The notes: a model not told the origin generated them from the letters alone. A stretch of 64,000 nucleotides of DNA from Comamonas avium (GCF_014836675.1 NZ_JACSQK010000003.1:118663-182662), one strand, 5' to 3'; shown: positions 1-8,698, counted from the stretch's first letter. Translations and numbers: made by a program.

Positions 1-795
1 ACGGCAGGTTTCCAGGATGTGGCTTTTCAGCTGGAGCCGATTGCTGCTGCGCTGGACTATGAACAGCGTTTGAGCCAGGAAGCGTGCATTTTGGTGGTGG
101 ACATTGGCGGCGGAACGTCTGACTTCACCGTGGTGCGGCTGGGGCCGCAGCATGCGGGCAAGCGCGATCGTACGCAAGATATTCTGGCCACCACTGGTGT
201 GCACATTGGCGGGACTGATTTTGACCACAGGCTCAACGTTGCACAGGTGCAGCCTCTGCTGGGTCTGGGCCACCAAGGGCCTTCGGGTCGTGAGGTACCC
301 AGCCGCACTTTTTATGACCTGTCGACCTGGCATTTGATCCAGTGGCTCTACAGCCCCAAGGCGCTACGCGATGCTGAGGCAATGCGCAATGACTACAGCG
401 ATCGCAACCTGCACGCACGGTTGATGCGTGTCTTGCAGGAGCAGGCAGGCCACCGTGTGGCGGATGCCGTGGAGCAAGGCAAGATCAGTGCATCCAGCAT
501 GGCAGCGACCGCTGCGCTGGATTTGGGCTGGCTGGAGGCCGGACTGGCAGCGCAGATCACGCCCGAAGGCTTGGCCCAGCATCTGCAGCTGCTGCTGGCT
601 GATGTGGTCAAGTGTGCCCAGGAGTGCGTGCAGGCGGCAGGCCTGCAAAAAGATCAGGTGACGGCTTTGTACCTGACGGGTGGCTCTTCAGCCTTGCAAA
701 CCTTGCGTGATGCGCTGGGTGTGGCTTTTCCCGGTGTGCCGCAAGTGGCTGGTGATTTGTTTGGTGGTGTGGCTTCTGGGCTTGCCTACGCATAA
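1..795 (+). CDS. Hsp70-family chaperone, YegD-like (5' end outside window)
   Basis: This is the C-terminal part of an actin/Hsp70-fold ATPase; the reading frame is open from base 1, so the start lies to the left. The visible part opens with a stretch like the Hsp70 segment that precedes the phosphate-2 loop (FQLEPIAAALDYE), followed by the loop itself, VDIGGGTSDFTV, and then IGGTDFDH. A late LTGGSSALQ motif matches the adenosine-binding loop. It ends with GGVASGLAYA and has no long substrate-binding domain, which fits the short YegD-type proteins and not DnaK. The client and cellular role are unknown. About 285 bp of non-coding DNA separate it from the convergent rsmI gene. Confidence 0.85.
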   Translation, partial: TAGFQDVAFQLEPIAAALDYEQRLSQEACILVVDIGGGTSDFTVVRLGPQHAGKRDRTQDILATTGVHIGGTDFDHRLNVAQVQPLLGLGHQGPSGREVPSRTFYDLSTWHLIQWLYSPKALRDAEAMRNDYSDRNLHARLMRVLQEQAGHRVADAVEQGKISASSMAATAALDLGWLEAGLAAQITPEGLAQHLQLLLADVVKCAQECVQAAGLQKDQVTALYLTGGSSALQTLRDALGVAFPGVPQVAGDLFGGVASGLAYA

Positions 796-799
796 GGGC

Positions 800-1080
800 C
801 ACTCAACGGCTTCTGGTGAGCCGTGATTGCCCGTATGCCTGTTTGCGAACCCTGCGTACTGTCTGCAGCGTATTAAACCTCGTATGAGGCGCAAACTTGT
901 GACTGGCTGAGCCGCGGTAGCAGCACTCAGTCGGAATCAGCACACTCGCGAGGCAGCATCGTTGCAAGGCAGGTGGTGACAAATGACCTCCACTGTCCCT
1001 GTCTTGCAAGCTATGCCAAATCTGAAAATGCGTGCTCAGTTGAACGCTGGCTGAGTACGCGTTAGCTGCTACTTCAGCGG
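800..1080. other. Non-coding stretch with three predicted stem-loops
   Basis: No gene is apparent between the Hsp70-like gene and the rsmI stop. Three stem-loops can be drawn: one around 900-935 (GACTGGCTGAG pairing with CTCAGTC), one around 960-1010 (TTGCAAG pairing with CTTGCAA, with further pairing inside), and one around 1029-1063 (GCGTGCTCAG pairing with CTGAGTACGC). None has a strong T-run, so they are not obvious intrinsic terminators. The region could be a transcript end, a small RNA or decayed sequence. I looked for the conserved core of RNase P RNA and did not find it. Confidence 0.3.
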
Positions 1081-2004
1081 TTACTCGTCTTGAGCTTCGC
1101 GTTTGATCTGCAAAGCGCGGTCGTACAGGGTGTTGCGGCTGGCGCCCGTGATGTCGGCGGCCAGTTTGACCGCGGTTTTGGTGGGCAGCTCGGCCAGTAG
1201 CAGGCGCAGCACGCGTTCGCCTTCACCGCTTTCCTGCTGCACTTCTACGGGGTGCAGAACCACCACAAATTCGCCTTTGATGCGCGTGGCATCGGCATCC
1301 AGCCAGTCTGCTACATCTTGGGCCGCATGGGTGGTGATCTGTTCGAATTGCTTGGTGATCTCGCGCGCCAGTGTGACCTTGCGTGTACCGAGTACCGCCA
1401 GGGCCTTGGCCATATCCTGGATACGGTGTGGCGCTTCCAGCAGTACGACGCAGCGTGCTTCGTCGGCCAATTTTTGTACGCTGGTCTGGCGCTCAGCGTT
1501 CTTGGTGGGCAAGAAACCGGCAAAGACAAAGCCTCCATCGGTCTGGCCGGGTGGCACGCAGCCCGCTACGCTGAGGGCGCTGGTGATGCTGCTGGCACCG
1601 GGCAGTGGCATGCTGCGCAAACCGTGGGCTGCCAGCGCTGCGCACAGGCGCGCACCGGGGTCACTGATGCCGGGGGTGCCTGCATCACTGACATAGGCGA
1701 TGCGCTGACCTTGCTGCAGGCGCGCAATGATGCCTGCTGCGGCCTCTGCCTCGTTGTGCTGGTGCACGGCCAGCAGCTGGCTGCCAGAGCGCTCCAGCCC
1801 GTAGGAGCGCAGCATGCCCTGGGTATGGCGGGTGTCTTCGCAGGCAATGGCATCGACCATCTGCAGCACATGCAAAGAGCGCAGCGAGATATCGGCCAGG
1901 TTGCCGATAGGCGTAGCCACAACGTACAGTGTGCCCTGGGGATAGTTTTGGGTGGCAGCGGCTTCACGCGCTGCCGTCAATGCCGAAACGAAAGAGGCGC
2001 TCAA
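1081..2004 (-). CDS. rsmI: 16S rRNA (cytidine1402-2'-O)-methyltransferase RsmI
   Basis: RsmI methylates the ribose 2'-OH of C1402 in the 16S rRNA decoding centre, using SAM. The 307-residue protein has the tetrapyrrole-methylase fold signatures of the family: YVVATPIGNLADIS (about 28-40), CEDTRHT (55-61) and SDAGTPGISDPG (106-117). The start taken here is TTG at 2004-2002. No ATG lies between it and the conserved core, and AAGGA (complement of 2011-2015) sits at good spacing upstream. That start shares base 2004 with the ATG of divergent yraN. Gene order rsmI-yraN-SIS-BON matches the E. coli yraL-yraN-diaA-dolP neighbourhood without lpoA. Confidence 0.95.
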   Translation of the reverse strand: MSASFVSALTAAREAAATQNYPQGTLYVVATPIGNLADISLRSLHVLQMVDAIACEDTRHTQGMLRSYGLERSGSQLLAVHQHNEAEAAAGIIARLQQGQRIAYVSDAGTPGISDPGARLCAALAAHGLRSMPLPGASSITSALSVAGCVPPGQTDGGFVFAGFLPTKNAERQTSVQKLADEARCVVLLEAPHRIQDMAKALAVLGTRKVTLAREITKQFEQITTHAAQDVADWLDADATRIKGEFVVVLHPVEVQQESGEGERVLRLLLAELPTKTAVKLAADITGASRNTLYDRALQIKREAQDE

Positions 2005-2402
2005 TGTTTTTCCTTGGGAAAAAGCCGCCAGCCGTTCCTCCCGCGATGAATGCGCAAGCGCGTGGCCGTGCGGGGGAGGATCAGGCCTTGGCCTATTTGC
2101 AGGCTCAGGGCCTGCAGCTAATTGCCCGCAATTATCGGACGCCCGGACGCGGAGGGGGCGAGATCGATTTAATCCTGCAAGAAGCGGATGGCACCGTGGT
2201 GTTTGTAGAGGTGCGCAGTCGCAGTCATGCGGGCTTTGGTGGGGCGGGCGGCAGCATCGGGCATGCCAAGCGCCAGCGCATTATGTTGGCCGCACAGCAT
2301 TGGCTGCTTCAACGTGGCGTGCAGGCGGCCTGCCGTTTTGATGTGGTGCTGATTGATGCACAGCGCCAGCAGTGGCTGCGTGCGGCCTTTGATGCCACCT
2401 AG
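2004..2402 (+). CDS. yraN: YraN family protein (UPF0102, nuclease-like fold)
   Basis: A 132-residue member of the YraN/UPF0102 family, whose members carry a restriction-endonuclease-like fold and whose function is not settled. Visible family features are GRAGEDQALAYL (21-32), NYRTPGRGGGEIDLI (43-57, with the candidate catalytic Glu and Asp) and VVFVEVRSRS (65-74). The start at 2004 is chosen because GAGG (1994-1997) lies at good spacing and MFFLGKKPP resembles family N-termini; ATG at 2046 is an alternative. It is transcribed away from rsmI, and the two start codons touch. The diaA-like gene follows after about 90 bp. Confidence 0.85.
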   Translation: MFFLGKKPPAVPPAMNAQARGRAGEDQALAYLQAQGLQLIARNYRTPGRGGGEIDLILQEADGTVVFVEVRSRSHAGFGGAGGSIGHAKRQRIMLAAQHWLLQRGVQAACRFDVVLIDAQRQQWLRAAFDAT

Positions 2403-2494
2403 ACAGCGGAACTATGTAGAGATGTCTCAGTCAGATGCGGTGTTAACCGAACGCTACAAAATCTGAGAAAGCACGCAGTTATCATCAGCACTCC

Positions 2495-3091
2495 ATGCTT
2501 GAGCAACAAATCCAACAGCATTTCATCGACAGCGCCGACTTGAAGTACCAGTCCGCGCAGACGTTGAGTTTGCCCATCTCTTCGGCCGTTCAGGCCTTGC
2601 TGGCCTGCATCACAGGCGGCGGCAAAATTTTGGCCTGCGGGTCGGGGGCATCTGCCAACCAGGCGCAGATGTTTGCCAGTCTGTGCGTGAGCGGCTTTGA
2701 GCGCGATCGCCCGGAGCTGGCGGCCCTGGCACTGACATCAGACAGCGGCTTTCTCAGCGCAGGCTCTGGTGCAGCGAATTTGTCGAACCACTACGTGGCG
2801 CGGCAGGTACGGGCACTGGGCCAGGCCAGTGATGTGCTGCTGGTCATCTCTATCAGCGGCCATGAAAGCAGCATGCTGGAGGCCGTAGAAGCCGCCCATG
2901 AGCGCGACATGATGGTGGTGGTGCTGACAGGGCATACAGGGGGGGCACTGGCTGGACGTGTGCGGGAGACCGATGTGCTGATTTGTGTACCCCACGAACG
3001 GCCAGCACGTGTGCGCGAAGTGCATGACTTGGTACTCAACTGCCTGTGCGATGGTGTTGATACCCAATTACTAGGCGAACAGGAGTCGTAA
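2495..3091 (+). CDS. diaA: SIS-domain protein, DiaA/GmhA family
   Basis: A 198-residue single-domain SIS (sugar isomerase) protein. The phosphosugar-binding loops are visible as ILACGSGASANQAQMFASL (about 49-67) and LLVISISGHESSMLEAV, and the C-terminal VREVHDLVLNCLCDGVD resembles the GmhA/DiaA dimer helix. GmhA makes heptose-7-phosphate for LPS, while DiaA binds DnaA and promotes replication initiation. The neighbours (yraN before, a BON lipoprotein after) match the diaA locus of enterobacteria, so DiaA is the preferred reading, though many annotations would say phosphoheptose isomerase. The stop overlaps the next start (TAATG at 3089-3093), implying translational coupling. Confidence 0.75.
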   Translation: MLEQQIQQHFIDSADLKYQSAQTLSLPISSAVQALLACITGGGKILACGSGASANQAQMFASLCVSGFERDRPELAALALTSDSGFLSAGSGAANLSNHYVARQVRALGQASDVLLVISISGHESSMLEAVEAAHERDMMVVVLTGHTGGALAGRVRETDVLICVPHERPARVREVHDLVLNCLCDGVDTQLLGEQES

Positions 3092-3747
3092 TGAAAGAAC
3101 AGTGGCGTCGAACAGGTTTGGCCATCGTGGCTGCGGGCATGCTGGTGGGGAGCCTGTCGGCTTGCGTGCCATTGCTGGTGGGCAGCGGCGCGGTGACGGG
3201 TGTATTGGTGGCATCTGACCGCAGAACTTCTGGCATGTACCTGGAAGATCTGCGTATCGAGCAAAAGGCAGCGTCTTTGATCAGAGATGTTCTGAACAAT
3301 GGCGAGCGCGTGAGCGTCACCAGCTTTAACCGTCTGGTGCTGCTGACTGGAGAGGTACGTACCGCTGCTGAAAAAGCGCAGGTAGAGCGCATTGTGGCGG
3401 GCGTAGAAAACGTGCGCACCGTGATCAATGAGCTGGAGGTCGTGCCCTTTATCTCTTCCATCGCACAGCGCAGCAAAGACACGTTCATCACCAGCAAGGT
3501 CAAGGCCAGCATTTTGGATGCCAAGGACTTGCAGGCCAACACCATCAAGGTGGTGACAGAGATGAATGTGGTCTATCTGATGGGCATCCTGACACCGCGC
3601 GAATCCAAGCGTGCTGCAGAAATTGCACGCGGTGTGAACGATGTACGCAAGGTAGTGCGTGTGTTTGAGACGATCACGGAAGAAGAACTTGCCAGCTACC
3701 GGACCACTCCGGCACCCGTTGAGCAAGACCCTGCAGCTCAAAACTAA
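3091..3747 (+). CDS. dolP: Double BON-domain outer-membrane lipoprotein, DolP-like
   Basis: A 218-residue lipoprotein with a short signal peptide ending in a lipobox (LSAC, Cys25), so it is expected to be anchored in a membrane facing the periplasm. Two BON domains follow, roughly residues 48-115 (VLNNGERVSVTSFNRLVLLTG region) and 120-190 (VKASILDAKDLQANTIKVVT region). DolP/YraP proteins bind anionic phospholipid and support envelope integrity and BamA function. The C-terminal tail (after about 195) is low-complexity. The gene overlaps the preceding SIS gene by one base and is followed by a strong terminator, so it closes this small operon. Confidence 0.85.
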   Translation: MKEQWRRTGLAIVAAGMLVGSLSACVPLLVGSGAVTGVLVASDRRTSGMYLEDLRIEQKAASLIRDVLNNGERVSVTSFNRLVLLTGEVRTAAEKAQVERIVAGVENVRTVINELEVVPFISSIAQRSKDTFITSKVKASILDAKDLQANTIKVVTEMNVVYLMGILTPRESKRAAEIARGVNDVRKVVRVFETITEEELASYRTTPAPVEQDPAAQN

Positions 3748-3765
3748 AACTAAAGAGCAGGACGC

Positions 3766-3793
3766 AAAAAACCCGGCATAGCCGGGTTTTTTT
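3766..3793. terminator. Bidirectional intrinsic terminator between dolP and pilU
   Basis: AACCCGGC and GCCGGGTT pair around an ATA loop, flanked by an A-run on the left and a T-run on the right. It serves dolP on the plus strand and pilU on the minus strand. Confidence 0.9.
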
Positions 3794-3809
3794 GTGATGG
3801 CAGCGGTGG

Positions 3810-4946
3810 CTACATGATGCGAAAGTGCTCAGTACCAGCGGCCAGATCGGTATTTTTGACGCGTTTGCTGTGCAGCTTGATTTGCAGGCGCAGGTCGTTG
3901 ACCGAGTCTGCACTGCGCAGCGCATCTTCGTACATGACGACCCCGCTTTCATACAGCTCAAACAGCGATTGGTCAAAGGTCTGCATGCCCAGCTCACGGC
4001 TGCGCTTCATGATTTCCTTGATCTCCACCACATCCCCCTTGGCAATCAGGTCAGAGATCAGCGGGGTGTTGAGCATCACTTCCAGGGCGGCTACGCGGCC
4101 TTTACCGTCTTCACGGGGCAGCAGGCGCTGAGAAATCATGCCCCGCAGGTTGAGCGACAAATCCATGAGCAGCTGTTCGCGTCGTTCTTCCGGGAAGAAG
4201 TTCACGATGCGGTCCAGCGCCTGGTTGGCGCTGTTGGCATGCAGCGTTGCCAGACACAGGTGGCCGGTTTCAGAGAACACCACGGCATGCTCCATGGTTT
4301 CGCGGTCTCGAATTTCTCCCATCAAGATCACATCCGGGGCCTGGCGCAGCGTGTTCTTGAGGGCGGCCTCCCAGCTGTCCGTGTCCAGTCCCACTTCGCG
4401 CTGCGTGATGATGCAGTTCTTGTGGGGGTGCACAAACTCAATCGGATCCTCAATGGTGATGATGTGCCCTTGGGAATGCTCGTTGCGCCAGTCCACCATG
4501 GCGGCCAAAGAGGTGGACTTGCCAGAGCCAGTAGCACCCACAAAGATGCACAGGCCACGCTGGGTCATCGCCACATCTTTGAGCACTTGCGGCAGGCCCA
4601 TGGAGTCAATGGAGGGAATGGTTGCCGGAATGGTTCGCAGCACCAGACCGACACGGCCTTGCTGGATGAAAGCGTTGGCACGAAAGCGGCCAATGCCGGC
4701 AGGCGAGATCGCAAAATTGCACTCTTTGGTGCGCTCAAACTCAGCCACCTGCTTGTCGCTCATGATGGAGCGCGCCAGTGACATAGTGTGTGCGGCCACC
4801 AGCGGCTGATCCATCAGGCGGATGACCTTGCCATCGACCTTGATGGCGGGCGGGAAATCTGCCGTGATAAACAAGTCACTGCCCTTGCGGGCCACCATGA
4901 GCTTGAGGAGGTCGTTAATAAATTTACTGGCCTGATCGCGTTCCAT
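3810..4946 (-). CDS. pilU: Type IV pilus retraction ATPase PilU
   Basis: A 378-residue hexameric secretion-type ATPase of the PilT/PilU group. PilU assists PilT in depolymerising the pilus for twitching motility and DNA uptake. An N-terminal PAS-like domain (about 1-110) precedes the RecA-like core with Walker A GATGSGKS (137-144), the Asp box ITIEDPIEFVH, Walker B VILMGEIRDRETM and the His box FSETGHLCLATLHANSA. It is longer than PilT at the C-terminus, and QLKIHSKR-type tails are typical of PilU. It follows pilT on the same strand after a 23-bp gap, so the two form an operon. Confidence 0.95.
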   Translation of the reverse strand: MERDQASKFINDLLKLMVARKGSDLFITADFPPAIKVDGKVIRLMDQPLVAAHTMSLARSIMSDKQVAEFERTKECNFAISPAGIGRFRANAFIQQGRVGLVLRTIPATIPSIDSMGLPQVLKDVAMTQRGLCIFVGATGSGKSTSLAAMVDWRNEHSQGHIITIEDPIEFVHPHKNCIITQREVGLDTDSWEAALKNTLRQAPDVILMGEIRDRETMEHAVVFSETGHLCLATLHANSANQALDRIVNFFPEERREQLLMDLSLNLRGMISQRLLPREDGKGRVAALEVMLNTPLISDLIAKGDVVEIKEIMKRSRELGMQTFDQSLFELYESGVVMYEDALRSADSVNDLRLQIKLHSKRVKNTDLAAGTEHFRIM

Positions 4947-4969
4947 GTCGCTGTCTCCAATAGCCGGGG

Positions 4970-6013
4970 TTAGCCGGGGAAGTTTTCAGGCGACTTGGCC
5001 TTGCCACGTGCCTCTGCGGCGCTGATGATGTTGCGGCGCACCAGCTCTGTGAGGTTCTGATCCAGAGTCTGCATGCCCGCATTGCTACCGGTCTGGATAG
5101 CGGAATACATCTGTGCAACCTTGCCTTCGCGAATCAGGTTGCGGATAGCGCTGGTGCCCAGCATGATTTCATGGGCTGCCACGCGGCCACTGCCATCCTT
5201 GGTTTTGCACAGTGTCTGTGAGATCACGGCCTGCAGCGATTCAGACAGCATGGCGCGGACCATTTCCTTTTCTTCAGCCGGGAACACGTCGATCACACGG
5301 TCAATGGTTTTTGCGGCGCTGGAGGTGTGCAGCGTGCCAAACACCAGGTGGCCCGTCTCGGCGGCAGTCATGGCCAGACGGATGGTTTCCAGGTCACGCA
5401 TTTCACCTACCAAAATGCAGTCCGGGTCTTCGCGCAAAGCAGAGCGCAAAGCGGTGGAAAAGGAGTGGGTCATGGGGCCCACCTCGCGCTGGTTGACCAG
5501 GCATTTCTTTGAATCGTGCACGAATTCGATGGGGTCTTCCACCGTCAGGATATGCCCGTGCTGGCTGTTGTTGAGGTAGTCCACCATGGCCGCCAGAGTG
5601 GTTGACTTGCCCGAGCCTGTGGGGCCCGTGACCAGTACCAGACCACGCGGTTTGAGTGCCAGGTCCGCAAGAATCTTGGGTGCATTCAAATCCTCAAGGG
5701 TGAGGATTTTGCTGGGAATCGTGCGGAAAACGGCTGCCGCGCCCCGGTACTGGTTGAACGCGTTCACACGAAAGCGTGCCAGCCCAGCAATTTCGAACGA
5801 GAAATCCACCTCCAGATTCTCTTCATACGCTTTGCGCTGCCCGTCCGTCATGATGTCGTAGACCATGCCGTGTACCGTTTTATGGTCCAGCGGCTCTACG
5901 TTGATGCGGCGCACATCACCGTGCACGCGAATCATGGGCGGCAAGCCTGCCGACAGGTGCAAGTCCGATGCTTTGTTCTTTACGCTGAATGCCAGCAGGG
6001 TGGTAATGTCCAC
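4970..6013 (-). CDS. pilT: Type IV pilus retraction ATPase PilT
   Basis: PilT is the main motor that retracts type IV pili at the inner-membrane base of the machine. The 347-residue protein has the usual family length, Walker A GPTGSGKST (130-138), Asp box LTVEDPIEFVH, Walker B CILVGEMRDLETIR, His box AETGHLVFGTLHTSSA and the AIRNLIREGKVAQM segment typical of PilT C-terminal domains. It starts at 6013 and is transcribed divergently from yggS, an arrangement also found in pseudomonads. pilU lies directly downstream. Confidence 0.97.
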   Translation of the reverse strand: MDITTLLAFSVKNKASDLHLSAGLPPMIRVHGDVRRINVEPLDHKTVHGMVYDIMTDGQRKAYEENLEVDFSFEIAGLARFRVNAFNQYRGAAAVFRTIPSKILTLEDLNAPKILADLALKPRGLVLVTGPTGSGKSTTLAAMVDYLNNSQHGHILTVEDPIEFVHDSKKCLVNQREVGPMTHSFSTALRSALREDPDCILVGEMRDLETIRLAMTAAETGHLVFGTLHTSSAAKTIDRVIDVFPAEEKEMVRAMLSESLQAVISQTLCKTKDGSGRVAAHEIMLGTSAIRNLIREGKVAQMYSAIQTGSNAGMQTLDQNLTELVRRNIISAAEARGKAKSPENFPG

Positions 6014-6113
6014 AGCAGTTTTCCCTCTCTAGGTGTCGCGTTCGCTGCAGCGACGCTTTTTATGGGCGACTTCGTGTCAGCAGTTTGGCTGGTTTGGTAC
6101 GCTCGACAAGATT

Positions 6114-6836
6114 ATGACCACGATTGCAAACAAGCTACAAAGCGTTCGCGCGCAGATTGCCGACACATGTCAAAGGTGCGGCATACAGCCCACAGCAGTG
6201 GCATTGTTGGCGGTCTCTAAAACCTTTCCTGCCGAGGCGGTCCGCGAAGCGGCCCTGGCGGGACAGCGTGCTTTCGGAGAGAACTACATCCAGGAGGGTG
6301 TAGAAAAGATCGCCGCCGTGCGCGCCATGAAAGATGTGCGGCCGCTGCAGTGGCATTGCATTGGCCCGATTCAAAGCAACAAGACCAGGCTGGTTGCGCA
6401 GCATTTTGACTGGGTGCACACCGTTGACCGTGAGAAGGTGGCGCAGCGCCTGAGTGAGCAGCGCCCTGATGATCTGGCACCGCTGCAAGTGTGCATTCAA
6501 GTGAACGTGGATGGCGGGGCCACCAAGTCTGGCTGCTCCCCGCAAGAAGCGCTGGCTCTGGCCCAGAAGATTGCGCAATTGCCGCGCTTGCAGCTGCGCG
6601 GGGTGATGAGCATTCCTGATCCGCAGGACTCGGACGAAGCCATGCTGGCCATTCATCGCAAGGTGGTGCAGGTGTTTGAAAGCATTCGTGCCTCAGGCAT
6701 TGCTGGTGCAGCGCAGCTCGATACCGTCAGTCTGGGCATGACGGCCGACATGCACACCGCGATTGCTGCTGGCAGCACCATGGTGCGCGTGGGCAGCGGC
6801 ATTTTTGGTGTGCGTGACTACAGCACCAAAACCTGA
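6114..6836 (+). CDS. yggS: YggS family pyridoxal-phosphate homeostasis protein (PLPBP)
   Basis: A 240-residue PLP-binding protein with an alanine-racemase-like barrel. It is involved in vitamin B6 balance and has no known catalytic turnover. The PLP lysine is Lys36 in LLAVSKTFP, followed by AFGENYIQEG, HCIGPIQSNK and LSLGMTADMHTAIAAGST-type motifs (here VSLGMTADM and RVGSGIFG). The start is set at ATG 6114 (MTTIANKLQS) because this gives the normal family N-terminus; an upstream in-frame ATG at 6033 would add 27 atypical residues. It is divergent from pilT. Confidence 0.92.
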   Translation: MTTIANKLQSVRAQIADTCQRCGIQPTAVALLAVSKTFPAEAVREAALAGQRAFGENYIQEGVEKIAAVRAMKDVRPLQWHCIGPIQSNKTRLVAQHFDWVHTVDREKVAQRLSEQRPDDLAPLQVCIQVNVDGGATKSGCSPQEALALAQKIAQLPRLQLRGVMSIPDPQDSDEAMLAIHRKVVQVFESIRASGIAGAAQLDTVSLGMTADMHTAIAAGSTMVRVGSGIFGVRDYSTKT

Positions 6837-6991
6837 GGCCCCGTGTCAGTTGATGTGGCACAAGCACGGCCCAGTGTTTGCCCGTGTTGTGTATACAAAA
6901 GATGTGAACACGCTCGCTCAGAAAAAGACGGCATGCTAAGCTGGATTCCATAGATAAGGCAGTGAATGACTGCCGAAAATTTGGAGAAAAC

Positions 6992-8143
6992 ATGCCCGGA
7001 CTTTTGCCTGATATCGATCCAGATGGACTGCTGGAATTTTCGGTGGTCTACACCGATCGTGCGCTCAACCACATGTCCAAGCGCTTTACCGGCGTAGTGC
7101 AAGACATTCTGGGCACCCTCAAAGAGGTCTACAACGCGCACACTGCTGTGCTGGTGCCCGGCAGCGGCACATTTGGCATGGAAGCCGTGGCACGCCAGTT
7201 TGCCAATGGTGAAAAGGTGCTGATCGTGCGCAATGGCTGGTTCAGCTATCGCTGGACGCAGATTTTTGACACCGGCAACTTTGGCCTGGGTGGCGGTGCC
7301 GTGGTCTGCAAGGCACGCAAGCAAGGCGCGGGCAGCCAGGACCCTTGGGCACCGTGTGCCGCGCAAGATGTCGCGGCCGCCATTCGTGCAGAAAAGCCCA
7401 AGGTGGTGTTTGCCCCCCATGTAGAAACCGCCAGCGGCATCATGCTGCCTGACGACTACATTCGCACCATCAGCGATGCCGCCCACGAAGTCGGCGCCTT
7501 GATGGTGCTGGACTGCGTGGCCTCTGGGGCCATGTGGGTGGACATGGTCAAGACGGGTGTGGATGTGCTGATCTCTGCCCCCCAAAAGGGCTGGAGCAGC
7601 TCACCCTGCTGCGCCATGGTGATGCTGTCTGAACGTGCACGGCAGGCCATTGACGGCACGCAAAGCTCCAGTTTCTCGTGCGATTTGAAAAAGTGGATGC
7701 AAATCGCTGAAGGCTACGAAAAAGGCGCTCACGCCTACCACACCACCATGCCCACCGATGCACTGGTGCGCCTGCGCGATGTGATGCTGGAGACCCGAGC
7801 CTACGGCTTTGCCAAGGTGCGCCAAGAGCAGATAGAGCTGGGTGACAAAGTGCGTGCGCTGCTGCAGGCACGCGGTTTCCCCAGCGTGGCAGCAGAAGGC
7901 TTCAAGGCACCGGGCGTGGTGGTCAGCTACACCACGGACCCAGGCATTCAAAGCGGCAAGAAGTTTCTGGAGGTTGGTTTGCAAACCGCTTCCGGCGTGC
8001 CGCTGCAGTGCGATGAAGGGCCTGACTTTCAAACTTTCCGCATTGGATTGTTTGGTCTGGACAAATGGCACAACGCCGATCGCTCGGTGGGCCACCTGCG
8101 CACTGCGCTGGATGCCATTGGCGTGCCGCCAGCCAAGGCATGA
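6992..8143 (+). CDS. Class V PLP-dependent aminotransferase
   Basis: A 383-residue fold-type I aminotransferase of class V, related to serine/alanine-glyoxylate aminotransferases. Visible features are the N-terminal active-site region VLVPGSGTFGMEAVARQF, the cofactor Asp in ALMVLDCVASGAM, and the Schiff-base lysine in LISAPQKGWSSSPCC. The substrate cannot be fixed from sequence; alanine, serine or 2-aminoethylphosphonate-type donors with glyoxylate or pyruvate acceptors are all possible. The start at 6992 has GGAGAAAAC just upstream; an in-frame ATG at 6962 is less likely. The stop overlaps a possible start of the next gene (ATGA at 8140-8143). Confidence 0.85.
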   Translation: MPGLLPDIDPDGLLEFSVVYTDRALNHMSKRFTGVVQDILGTLKEVYNAHTAVLVPGSGTFGMEAVARQFANGEKVLIVRNGWFSYRWTQIFDTGNFGLGGGAVVCKARKQGAGSQDPWAPCAAQDVAAAIRAEKPKVVFAPHVETASGIMLPDDYIRTISDAAHEVGALMVLDCVASGAMWVDMVKTGVDVLISAPQKGWSSSPCCAMVMLSERARQAIDGTQSSSFSCDLKKWMQIAEGYEKGAHAYHTTMPTDALVRLRDVMLETRAYGFAKVRQEQIELGDKVRALLQARGFPSVAAEGFKAPGVVVSYTTDPGIQSGKKFLEVGLQTASGVPLQCDEGPDFQTFRIGLFGLDKWHNADRSVGHLRTALDAIGVPPAKA

Positions 8144-8175
8144 TGGCGGCTTTCCGTGCAATGAAAGTGCCACCC

Positions 8176-8583
8176 ATGAAAACACCATTGTTTGTGATTG
8201 CCGCCACCAGCCTGATGGCCTGGGGTGCGGCCCATGCTGCGCCCGAAACTACCGCCAGTGGCCTGGTCTACGAAGTCATTACCGAAGGCAAGGGCACACA
8301 GCCCAAGGCCACGGATACCGTGCGCGTGCACTATCGCGGCTGGTTTCCAGAGACGGGCAAGGAGTTTGACAGCTCGATTGCGCGTGGTGAACCCATCGAC
8401 TTTCCGCTGAACCGCGTCATTCCCTGCTGGACCGAAGCAGTGCAGAAAATGAAGGTCGGCGGCAAGGCCAAGCTCACGTGCCCACCCGCCATTGCCTACG
8501 GCAGCCGTGGCGCAGGGCGCGCCATTCCACCCAACGCCACGCTGAATTTTGAGGTGGAGCTGCTGGGCGTGCAAGGCAAGTGA
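8176..8583 (+). CDS. FKBP-type peptidyl-prolyl isomerase, exported
   Basis: A 135-residue FK506-binding-type prolyl cis-trans isomerase with a cleavable signal peptide (about residues 1-21, ending AHA), so it acts in the periplasm. Family motifs are VHYRGW (51-56), FDSS (64-67), a central KMKVGGKAKLTCPP stretch, AYGSRG (107-112) and IPPNATLNFEVEL (117-129). The start is uncertain: ATG at 8140, 8143, 8161 and 8176 are all in frame, and 8140/8143 would couple translation to the upstream aminotransferase. I chose 8176 for the most compact signal peptide. Confidence 0.85.
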   Translation: MKTPLFVIAATSLMAWGAAHAAPETTASGLVYEVITEGKGTQPKATDTVRVHYRGWFPETGKEFDSSIARGEPIDFPLNRVIPCWTEAVQKMKVGGKAKLTCPPAIAYGSRGAGRAIPPNATLNFEVELLGVQGK

Positions 8584-8591
8584 ACATCTAA

Positions 8592-8680
8592 AAAATGAGC
8601 TGTTAGCGTTTATGTAGATTGATTTTCAGATATAAAACACTTTGAAATCACCTTCTATCAAGCGCTTATAGATCATTTAA
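8592..8680. repeat. Dispersed intergenic hairpin repeat, copy 1
   Basis: Begins AAAATGAGCTGTTAGCG and shares GAGCTG-YTARCGYTTAT and GATTTTCAGATA with the copy at 42811-42900, and AAAACACTTTGAAA with the copy at 49799-49880. It lies between a stop codon and a terminator and codes for nothing. Confidence 0.6.
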
Positions 8681-8698
8681 TTGATGATATGACGCAAT

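Noticed and set aside
830..1075. RNase P RNA gene next to rsmI
   Set aside because: The universally conserved GAGGAAAGTCC core is absent on both strands, and the length is too short.
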